Assembly (NCBI GenBank): GCA_937926555.1
Contig: CALAZX010000293.1
Location: 1 to 5,180, forward strand
Source: an uncultured Negativicutes bacterium
Lineage (GTDB): Bacteria; Bacillota; Negativicutes; Acidaminococcales; Acidaminococcaceae
Direction of reading: 5' to 3'
Length of the DNA stretch: 5,180 nucleotides
Part shown: positions 1 through 4,865 of the stretch, in pieces
Position numbering within the stretch: position 1 is the first letter of the stretch
How the letters are laid out: every line of letters begins with the position of its first letter
Notes under the pieces: generated by a model
Database searches by the model: none
What the model saw: only the letters and a program-made list of their open reading frames with translations
Told to the model about the DNA's origin: nothing
Translations under genes and position numbers: made by a program

Positions 1-10
1 AAACTTATCA

Positions 11-37
11 CTCCTGAAAAATCTCTTAATCGTACCA
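11..37 (-). promoter_or_regulatory. Possible start signals of a minus-strand gene beyond the left edge
   Basis: On the minus strand AGGAG occurs at 15-11, ten bases before the window edge, which is a workable distance for a start codon just outside. Upstream of it, TGG-TACGAT (37-29) resembles an extended -10 element (TGn plus 4 of 6 TATAAT matches), with no good -35. The sites lie downstream of the left operon's terminator, so a new transcript beginning here makes sense. The gene itself is not visible, so this is weak inference. Confidence 0.25.
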
Positions 38-74
38 AAGTGGAATTGAAATTTGAAACATCAAGCATACAAAA

Positions 75-91
75 GCCGGCCGCACGCCGGC
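75..91 (-). terminator. Rho-independent terminator of the amidohydrolase/DUF3100 operon
   Basis: A perfect 6-bp GC stem (GCCGGC at 75-80 and again at 86-91, self-complementary) encloses the 5-base loop CGCAC. Read on the minus strand it is followed directly by TTTTGT, a short U-tract. It lies about 50 bases beyond the stop codon of the last gene of the minus-strand operon. The stem is strong and the U-tract is modest. A second hairpin at 104-120 sits between the stop codon and this one. Confidence 0.7.
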
Positions 92-103
92 ACACAGTCA
101 GGC

Positions 104-120
104 GGCGGAGTCCATCCGCC
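104..120 (-). other. Second hairpin in the 3' untranslated region of the left operon
   Basis: GGCGGA (104-109) and TCCGCC (115-120) form a perfect 6-bp stem with a 5-base loop. No U-tract follows on either strand, so it is not itself a classical terminator. It would form upstream of the 75-91 terminator in the same transcript and may protect the 3' end or act together with the terminator. That role is inference. Confidence 0.45.
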
Positions 121-140
121 ATCCGGTCCGTGCGGTCTTA

Positions 141-587
141 TCAGATCTGGCCGATGGCTTTCAGGATGACCTGGGCGATGATGGCGGAACCGATATAGGT
201 GCCGATGAACACCACGCAGCTCACCAGGATGATACGCCAGCTGCTCTCGGCGAACACATCCAGGTCCTTGCAGATGGCGATGCCGGCATAGGCCAGGATC
301 GGGGTGCACAGCTGCAGGAAGCCCACTTTGGATACCGCGCTGGAGATCACCGCGGAGGTGGGGAACCCGGGATAGGTCAGGATACAGCCGATGGTCACCA
401 CGTACGCAACGCCGGGAATACCGCCGGGCAGCACTTTGCCCAGCCACATGCCCACGAAAGCCAATGCGATCAGCATCAGCATGCCGGGCAGGGCCTCAAA
501 GAAACCGTATTTGGTGCCGACCACGTTGGCGATCAGCGAAAGCAGTCCGGAGACAGCCAGAACTTCAAGAATCTCTGTCATTTTCAT
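141..587 (-). CDS. Small polytopic membrane protein, DUF3100 partner
   Basis: A 148-residue, very hydrophobic protein with about four to five membrane segments (roughly residues 8-24, 33-50, 58-74, 91-107 and 118-142) and few charges. Glycine/proline-rich stretches (LGKVLPGGIPG around 49-59, TYPGFPTS around 71-78) and CTPILAYAGIAICKDLD (94-110) look like transporter helix breaks. I do not recognise a named family. The start is fixed by AGGAGG seven bases upstream, and its ATG overlaps the TAA of the DUF3100 gene by one base (TAATG), so the two genes are almost certainly translationally coupled. The second ATG (codon 3) is a less likely start. It is the last gene of the operon, with a terminator about 50 bases downstream. 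By analogy with split transporters it is probably the second subunit of a permease with the DUF3100 protein; this role is inferred from coupling and topology only. Confidence 0.8.
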   Translation of the reverse strand: MKMTEILEVLAVSGLLSLIANVVGTKYGFFEALPGMLMLIALAFVGMWLGKVLPGGIPGVAYVVTIGCILTYPGFPTSAVISSAVSKVGFLQLCTPILAYAGIAICKDLDVFAESSWRIILVSCVVFIGTYIGSAIIAQVILKAIGQI

Positions 588-1426
588 TATGCTTCCTCCT
601 TCTTGCCTTCAGCGGCCTTCTCACCGATCTCACGCACTGCGGGAGGTTCGGGGTCCACACCGTATTTGAAACGGTAAGTTTTTCTGTAAAGCCATTCCGC
701 CAGGGGCAGGCCCATCCAGATGCTCATATACAGGCCGTCAAGGCCGGACAGCATGTTGCTGGCGGCGCCGAAAGCGGCCAGCTGGTCGGCCATATGGGGA
801 TACATGGCGGACAGGGATCCCACCGCCGCGGTCATCATGCTGGCAGAGCCTACGCCCGCGGCCATGGCCAGTGCGTAGGGATGGATCGGCAGGTAGGCGG
901 CGGCCAGGCTGGCCATCAGTCCGAAAAAGATGGTGCCGATAACGGTGCCGCAGATATAGACGCCCATGACGCCGCGGCCTTCCGGGCCGTCCAGGCCGAA
1001 CCGCTCGCCGATCAGAGCCACGTTGGGCTCACGGGCGATGGAGTGGGCGGCGCCCACGGATTCACGTTTCAGTCCCAGGAACACGGCCAGGGGAACACCG
1101 ATGAAGATGGTGCCCAGATTGCCGAACTCCTGCAGGATCAACGCCGGAGAGGCTGCCAGAATCTTCGGCAGGCTGGGGCCTACCAGGGTTCCGTAGCGGG
1201 CCATGAGGAGCATCAAGGTGACGCCCAGCAAGGAGCTGGCCTTGCTGATCTCTTTCATGGAGGAGATCTTGGTGAAGCGGGGTGCGGTGAGCACGCCCAT
1301 CAGCAGCGCGTACATCATGGGGAGCAGGACAATCTTGCCCACACCTACGCTGATGGCGATGTTGCCGATCTTCTCGGCCACAATAACCAGAATCAGAACA
1401 ATCAGATGCAGTTTGATGTTTTTCAT
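587..1426 (-). CDS. DUF3100 family membrane protein, putative transporter subunit
   Basis: A 279-residue integral membrane protein with about seven hydrophobic segments (roughly 5-27, 30-48, 64-83, 103-119, 153-178, 183-205 and 213-243) and a hydrophilic, charged tail (about 250-279, rich in Lys and Glu). I assign it to DUF3100 from memory of the family. The most diagnostic part is the central loop with SIAREPNVALIGERFG (129-144) and PEGRGVMGVYICGT (148-161), followed by the small-residue helix GVGSASMMTAA (191-201), which resembles substrate-site segments of secondary carriers. The start ATG is preceded by AAAGGA at seven bases. It lies 19 bases after the amidohydrolase stop and overlaps the next gene by one base, so it is the middle gene of a three-gene operon. 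The AGGAGG for the next gene is encoded in its last codons. The function is uncharacterised to my knowledge. Carrier of the amidohydrolase substrate is the contextual inference. Confidence 0.82.
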   Translation of the reverse strand: MKNIKLHLIVLILVIVAEKIGNIAISVGVGKIVLLPMMYALLMGVLTAPRFTKISSMKEISKASSLLGVTLMLLMARYGTLVGPSLPKILAASPALILQEFGNLGTIFIGVPLAVFLGLKRESVGAAHSIAREPNVALIGERFGLDGPEGRGVMGVYICGTVIGTIFFGLMASLAAAYLPIHPYALAMAAGVGSASMMTAAVGSLSAMYPHMADQLAAFGAASNMLSGLDGLYMSIWMGLPLAEWLYRKTYRFKYGVDPEPPAVREIGEKAAEGKKEEA

Positions 1427-1445
1427 TGTCAGGTCCTTTCGAGAG

Positions 1446-2756
1446 TTATTTCTGGAAATAGGAATCCAGTTTCGCGATATACTCTTCCTTCGTCATCAAA
1501 GGCTTGTTGTCCGCGATGATCTGTTTGGCGCCGGAAGCGCCGTCGGCCAGCAGGTCGACAATCATGCAGGCGAAAGCCTTGGCCGGCACCAGCACGGCGT
1601 CGGAGAAATCGGAGACGCAGAACTGTGCCGTATGCAGAGAACCGTCGGTGCCGCCGATGAAGGGATGGATGGCGGGCATGATATGGGACACATCTCCCAT
1701 ATCTGTGGAAGCGCTGAAGTGGCCTGCATCGATGATCTCCGTCTTGGGGGAGAACTCTCTGATGTTCTCCACGAACAGGTCATTCATCTCCTTGCAGCAG
1801 TGCAGCGGGAACATGCCGGGCAGTGTCTCCACGATGCATTCGGCACCCACAGCGGCAGCACCGGCTTTCAGAGCGGCATCCACCTTGTGGTGGGTGTTGT
1901 CGATGGCGTCCATGGTGGCGGCGCGCACGTAGGTCTCCATCCGCACGTCGGAAGGCACGTTGTTCACCAGGTCGCCACCCTTGGTGATGATGGGATGCAC
2001 CCGGACGATGTCCTTCTCCTGGAAGGTCTCCCGGATGGCGTTGATGCCCATCAGGCCCAGGCAGGCGGCGTTCAGCGCGTTCACGCCCTCATGGGGTGCG
2101 TTGGCGGCATGGGCGGATTTACCGATATACTGCACGGTCTTGCCCACGAACCCGTTGCTGGAAGTGCCGATGGCCACAGCGCCCTGGGGCGTATTGTCTT
2201 TGGAGTGCATCATCATGGCCATGTCGATGTCGTCGAACTCGCCACGGTAGATCAGCTCGCCCTTGCCGCTGAGGAAATGGAGCTTCCCTTCCTGCACCAG
2301 CTTCTTGCGGTACGCCAGCTCCACATACTCCTCCGCCGGCACGGCGAAGAACACCGCGTCGCCGGACAGCTTGTCCATAACACCGGACTTGATGATGCCG
2401 GTGGCGGCGGCCAGCATGCAGGCGGTCTGCAGGAAATGACCGCAGGTGTGGGCCGCGCCGGTCAGGGGGTCCGCTTTAGGGCTGTCGGGGGTGCCGATGG
2501 CGTCCAGCTCACCGAGAACGGCCACCGTGGGGCCCTCCGCTCCGCCCTTCACACGGGCCTTCACGCCGGTGATGGCCAGTCCGGTCCGGGGATCAAGCCC
2601 CAGTTTCCGCATATAATTCTCCACTTTTGCGGCGGTTTTCACTTCTTTGAAACCCAGCTCCGGCTCGCGTTCGATATCGGCGGCCAGTGCCTTGATGTCC
2701 GCAGCTGCCGCATCGATGGCGGCACAGACGGACTTCTTCAGTTCATCTTTCGTCAA
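1446..2756 (-). CDS. M20 family metal-dependent amidohydrolase, AbgB-like
   Basis: A 436-residue cytoplasmic M20D-type hydrolase, expected to cleave an amide bond in an N-acyl amino acid or p-aminobenzoyl-glutamate-like conjugate using two divalent metals. Visible family marks are EPELGFKE (31-38), GELDAIG (82-88), the HTCGH metal motif (H103, C105, H107), PAEE (E142 likely general base, E143 ligand), HSKD (H184), the lid/dimerisation domain beginning with GKSAHAANAPHEGVNALNA (212-230), and DMGDVSHIMPAIHP (352-365) with LHT (H375) near the C-terminus. The DVS-then-LHT arrangement and the length resemble AbgB-type proteins. There is no signal peptide. The start codon is TTG: the frame closes at a TGA (2787-2789) with no ATG or GTG between, the first internal ATG (codon 49) would delete conserved EPELGF, and GAGGTG lies eight bases upstream. 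It is the first gene of the operon with two membrane proteins. The exact substrate cannot be read from the sequence. Confidence 0.95.
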   Translation of the reverse strand: MTKDELKKSVCAAIDAAAADIKALAADIEREPELGFKEVKTAAKVENYMRKLGLDPRTGLAITGVKARVKGGAEGPTVAVLGELDAIGTPDSPKADPLTGAAHTCGHFLQTACMLAAATGIIKSGVMDKLSGDAVFFAVPAEEYVELAYRKKLVQEGKLHFLSGKGELIYRGEFDDIDMAMMMHSKDNTPQGAVAIGTSSNGFVGKTVQYIGKSAHAANAPHEGVNALNAACLGLMGINAIRETFQEKDIVRVHPIITKGGDLVNNVPSDVRMETYVRAATMDAIDNTHHKVDAALKAGAAAVGAECIVETLPGMFPLHCCKEMNDLFVENIREFSPKTEIIDAGHFSASTDMGDVSHIMPAIHPFIGGTDGSLHTAQFCVSDFSDAVLVPAKAFACMIVDLLADGASGAKQIIADNKPLMTKEEYIAKLDSYFQK

Positions 2757-2830
2757 AACAAGTACACCTCTTTTGTAGAATATCTTTCAGTCTGATTTTG
2801 TCTGTGCTGTTGCCATACACAAACAACCAT

Positions 2831-2859
2831 ATTATAGCACTATTGCTAGTAAAAATGAA
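2831..2859 (-). promoter_or_regulatory. Sigma-70-type promoter of the amidohydrolase operon
   Basis: On the minus strand a perfect TATAAT (2836-2831) is preceded, with a 17-base spacer, by TTCATT (2859-2854), a weak -35 with three matches to TTGACA. The predicted transcription start is near 2824, giving a leader of about 67 bases before the TTG start. The strong -10 with a weak -35 suggests dependence on an activator, or regulation at the palindrome that fills the spacer. Confidence 0.7.
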
Positions 2860-2892
2860 TGCTTTTCTCAACAAAAAGCACTATATTTAGTG
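2838..2892. promoter_or_regulatory. Tandem palindromic operator candidate (two 14-bp sites, 41 bp apart)
   Basis: Two copies of an imperfect palindrome with core ACTA-N4-TAGT occur at 2838-2851 (CACTATTGCTAGTA) and 2879-2892 (CACTATATTTAGTG, perfect 5-bp arms). The similarity extends into flanks: 16 of 20 bases agree between 2837-2856 and 2878-2897. The first copy fills the spacer between the -10 and -35 of the amidohydrolase promoter. The second lies upstream. With the predicted start near 2824 they are centred at about -20 and -61. The 5-4-5 architecture and helical phasing (41 bp is about four turns) suggest binding of a dimeric regulator at both sites. No regulator gene is in the window. 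Confidence 0.55.
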
Positions 2893-3051
2893 AAAATAAG
2901 CGATTTGTATCCCATCATGTCCTTTCCCGATGGACAACTTTCGTATTGTCTACTCAGCAGATACACATTCTTGATGAGCCGGCAATTCTCAAAAGGTTTT
3001 CCACTAAAAATTCCTTCTGTGATGAAGTCACGCATCAAAAAGCACTTCCAC

Positions 3052-3076
3052 TGATATACTGTGCATATAAAGGAGG
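3052..3076 (+). promoter_or_regulatory. Candidate extended -10 promoter and ribosome binding site for the YeeE pair
   Basis: TGATATACT (3052-3060) is a TGn extended -10 with TATACT (5 of 6 matches), without a recognisable -35 (GCATCA at 17 bases). The start would be near 3067, only a few bases before AAGGAGG (3070-3076), giving a very short leader of about 20 bases. AGGAGG is ten bases from the ATG at 3087 and selects it. The ATG at 3080 is too close to it and leads to a quick stop; the ATG at 3093 is too far. The ribosome binding site is secure and the promoter is tentative. Confidence 0.45.
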
Positions 3077-3086
3077 TTCATGACTT

Positions 3087-3668
3087 ATGGATATGAAATC
3101 TGACAATCGGTATAAATGGCTTCCCGGCGCTATTCTGCTGGGACTGGTATTCTTTCTGGCGGTCTTCCTGGTGAAACCGGTGGGAGTCTCCACCCAGTTC
3201 TCCCAGACCGCAGGCATGGTGTGGAGCGCGGCCGATCCCGCCGTGGCCCGTCCGCTGCCGGAAGCGGGGGCTTCCGCCTACACCAGCAGCAACGCCTATT
3301 TCGCCAAGGACGGCGGCAAACTGGCAAAAGCGGTGGCGCAACCCTGGAACTACGGGTTCCTCTTCGTCCTGGCCATCCCCCTGGGGGCTTTCGCCGCCCA
3401 TCTGTGGAGACGGAAAGACGAGCCGGCGGAACGGTTCGCGACTTCCCCCGTCTCCGGCAGGCTGCAGTTTCTCAGCGGCTTCCTCGGCGGCGCGGTGATG
3501 CTGTACGGTGCCCGCCTGGCCGGCGGCTGCACCAGCGGCCACATGTTCAGCGGCATGATGCAGGGCAGCCTCAGCAGCTATTTCTTCGCGGCGGCTGTCT
3601 TCGCCACCGCCGTGCCCACCGCCATCTTCGTGCGGAAACTTTCGAAAGGAGGCGCTGACCATGAATAA
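3087..3668 (+). CDS. YeeE/YedE family sulfur transporter, first half (GCTSGH subunit)
   Basis: A 193-residue inner-membrane protein matching the first half of YeeE/YedE (DUF395, sulfur transport) proteins, which import thiosulfate in characterised members such as TsuA. Membrane segments lie at about 12-30, 88-106, 127-145 and 162-183. The signature GARLAGGCTSGHMFSG (141-156) carries the conserved Cys148 expected on the transport path. Between the first two membrane segments lies a hydrophilic stretch of roughly 55 residues (33-88) with Ser, Thr and Ala, probably extracytoplasmic and longer than needed for a simple hairpin. The stop codon lies inside the next gene (8-base overlap), and AAAGGAGG for that gene is encoded in its last codons, so the two subunits are coupled. 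No TusA, rhodanese or desulfurase gene is adjacent in the window. Substrate is inferred from the family: thiosulfate or another reduced sulfur or selenium species. Confidence 0.9.
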   Translation: MDMKSDNRYKWLPGAILLGLVFFLAVFLVKPVGVSTQFSQTAGMVWSAADPAVARPLPEAGASAYTSSNAYFAKDGGKLAKAVAQPWNYGFLFVLAIPLGAFAAHLWRRKDEPAERFATSPVSGRLQFLSGFLGGAVMLYGARLAGGCTSGHMFSGMMQGSLSSYFFAAAVFATAVPTAIFVRKLSKGGADHE

Positions 3669-4227
3669 TCTCATACTGGCAGTGATCCTGGGCGCCGCCT
3701 TCGGCTTCGCCCTCTACAACGCAGGAGCCGGCTTCCGAGCCAATATCCGGGCCATGCTCACAGGCAGGGACACCACTCTGATGAAGACCATCCTCTTCGG
3801 CATCGGCTTCGCTTCCGCCCTGCTGTCCATCAGCATCTTCAGCGGAGTTCTGGATCTGGGCCATCTCAGCATCAAACCCCTGAGCCTGGCTGTCCCTGTA
3901 GGCGGCCTGATCTTCGGCGTGGGCTTCGGTTACCTGGGGAACTGCCCCGGCACCGTGCTGGCCTCCCTCCCCTACCGCAACAAGATGAAGACCCTGGGCG
4001 TCCTGGCCGGCGGCATCTTCGGCGCCTGGCTCTACGCCCTGACCTTCTCCTTCTGGAAGGGGACGGACATCTTCAACATGCTGGATTTCGGCAAGACCAC
4101 CCTCTTCCGTCTCTCCCCCTCCATCCCCTCAGTGCTGGAAGTGGGCCCTGAAGGCCTCTTCCTCCTGGGCGGCGCCCTCATGGTGGTGGCGGCCCTGCTG
4201 CCCCGCCGGCTGGACGGGAAAGCGTGA
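3661..4227 (+). CDS. YeeE/YedE family sulfur transporter, second half (GNCPGT subunit)
   Basis: A 188-residue membrane protein, the second half of a split YeeE/YedE transporter. Hydrophobic segments lie at about 3-22, 41-62, 74-93, 110-130 and 163-180. The motif GFGYLGNCPGT (88-98) contains Cys95, counterpart of the C-terminal-half cysteine in full-length YeeE proteins, next to a re-entrant-looking Gly-rich segment. The N-terminal GAAFGFALYNAGAG (11-24) is also typical of the family. Its ATG lies eight bases after AAAGGAGG (3645-3652) and overlaps the end of the previous gene (ATGAATAA). Neither half alone contains both cysteine motifs, so the functional unit is probably the heteromer. A strong terminator follows 16 bases after the stop, making this a two-gene operon. 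Confidence 0.9.
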   Translation: MNNLILAVILGAAFGFALYNAGAGFRANIRAMLTGRDTTLMKTILFGIGFASALLSISIFSGVLDLGHLSIKPLSLAVPVGGLIFGVGFGYLGNCPGTVLASLPYRNKMKTLGVLAGGIFGAWLYALTFSFWKGTDIFNMLDFGKTTLFRLSPSIPSVLEVGPEGLFLLGGALMVVAALLPRRLDGKA

Positions 4228-4243
4228 AACGGAAAAAAGACAA

Positions 4244-4273
4244 AAAAAGAGCACCCTCGCAGGTGCTCTTTTT
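4244..4273. terminator. Bidirectional rho-independent terminator
   Basis: A perfect 12-bp stem (AAAAAGAGCACC at 4244-4255, GGTGCTCTTTTT at 4262-4273) with loop CTCGCA. A GC-rich core is flanked by an A-rich left arm and a T-rich right arm. On the minus strand the stem is followed by a further TTGTCTTTTTT run. It can therefore end the YeeE operon on the plus strand and the convergent phosphatase gene on the minus strand. Confidence 0.93.
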
Positions 4274-4380
4274 ATTTACGCTTTATCGTTTATCCGGTTT
4301 CATATCTGCCGGTCAGACGTATGCCCCGGCGGAATGAGCACATCGCTGCCACAAATCCCCTCCGGCATTCATCCGTACGG

Positions 4381-4842
4381 TTATTCCCCCAGCTTCTCAC
4401 GCACATCCCGGAGCAGGCCGGTGCAGCCTTTCACCAGGTCGTCATAGGTGACGTCGAAGTTACGGGTGTACCAGGGGTCGGCCACTTCCCGGTGCTCGCC
4501 GGCGAAATCCATCATCAGATGGACTTTATGGTCTTTGTCCTCGCCCACCAGATAGCGGATGTCGTCCAGATTCTCCTGATCCATGGCGATGAGATAGTCA
4601 TTCTCCTCATAGTCCTTCCGGGTCAGCAGTCTGGCCTGGCGGGGCTTGAAGGGGACGCCCTCTTTCCGCAGCTTGTCTTTGGCCGGCGGGTACATGTCGT
4701 TGCCGATCTCATCCCGGGTGGCGGCCACGGAGTCCACCTTGACCTTGTCGCCCAGGCCGGCCTCCTTCAGCATTTTCTTCATGATGAACTCCCCCATGGG
4801 AGAACGGCAGATGTTGCCGTGACAGATGAATATGATTCTCAT
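4381..4842 (-). CDS. Low-molecular-weight protein tyrosine phosphatase
   Basis: A 153-residue cytoplasmic phosphatase of the usual length for the family. The P-loop CHGNICRS is at 7-14, with nucleophile Cys7, a second Cys12 and phosphate-binding Arg13. The general acid is Asp122 in ADPWYT (121-126), where many relatives have DPY. The middle has the family's LLTRKDYEENDYLIAMDQENL region (72-92). The P-loop HGNICRSP form is that of tyrosine phosphatases rather than ArsC arsenate reductases, which share the fold. AAAGGAG lies seven bases before the ATG. It is convergent with the YeeE operon and shares its terminator, about 110 bases downstream. Upstream, 23 bases away on the same strand, is the AT-rich abortive-infection gene, so co-transcription is possible. 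No cognate tyrosine kinase is in the window. Likely role: dephosphorylation of protein phosphotyrosine or phosphoarginine, substrate unknown. Confidence 0.93.
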   Translation of the reverse strand: MRIIFICHGNICRSPMGEFIMKKMLKEAGLGDKVKVDSVAATRDEIGNDMYPPAKDKLRKEGVPFKPRQARLLTRKDYEENDYLIAMDQENLDDIRYLVGEDKDHKVHLMMDFAGEHREVADPWYTRNFDVTYDDLVKGCTGLLRDVREKLGE

Positions 4843-4865
4843 TCGCTCGCTCCTTTTCCCAAAAC

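Larger units (their letters stand above)
2757..3086. other. Divergent intergenic region between the amidohydrolase and YeeE operons
   Basis: This AT-rich stretch separates two divergent operons. It holds the minus-strand promoter and tandem operator (2831-2897) and a plus-strand promoter candidate plus ribosome binding site close to 3087. An exact 11-base direct repeat, CAAAAAGCACT, occurs at 2872-2882 and 3036-3046, one copy near each promoter. A weak inverted repeat, GACAA/TTGTC, lies at 2933-2950. I see no convincing gene: plus-strand open frames here lack a ribosome binding site and recognisable protein features. Confidence 0.7.

Noticed and set aside
464..1519. A 351-codon plus-strand open frame across the two membrane protein genes
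   Set aside because: The composition is unlike a real protein (His/Gln/Gly-rich) and it lies opposite the clearly hydrophobic, operon-organised DUF3100 and partner genes.
1203..2795. A 530-codon open frame on the plus strand, antisense to the amidohydrolase
   Set aside because: It is rich in His, Gly and Gln with no recognisable domain, lacks a good ribosome binding site, and mirrors a gene whose catalytic motifs are intact. It is a by-product of GC-rich codon use.
2754..2830. A 25-codon frame in the amidohydrolase leader ending in a TGA that overlaps the TTG start
   Set aside because: Its ATG directly abuts the -10 TATAAT and so lies upstream of the expected transcription start, and it has no ribosome binding site. 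A leader peptide is not supported.
2859..3083. A 74-codon plus-strand open frame in the divergent intergenic region
   Set aside because: No Shine-Dalgarno site, no recognisable protein features, and it covers promoter and operator sequence. It ends at the ribosome binding site of the next gene.
3116..3658. Arg/Gly-rich open frames on both strands over the first YeeE gene
   Set aside because: These are shadows of the YeeE/YedE gene, whose membrane segments and GCTSGH motif are clear.
4308..4330. GCCGG/CCGGC inverted repeat between the terminator and the phosphatase stop
   Set aside because: Only five base pairs with a 13-base loop and no U-tract, so it is too weak to call a terminator.
4381..4842. 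Arsenate reductase (ArsC, thioredoxin-type) as the identity of the phosphatase-fold gene
   Set aside because: The HGNICRSP P-loop and DPW acid motif fit tyrosine phosphatases, and no ars genes are nearby.
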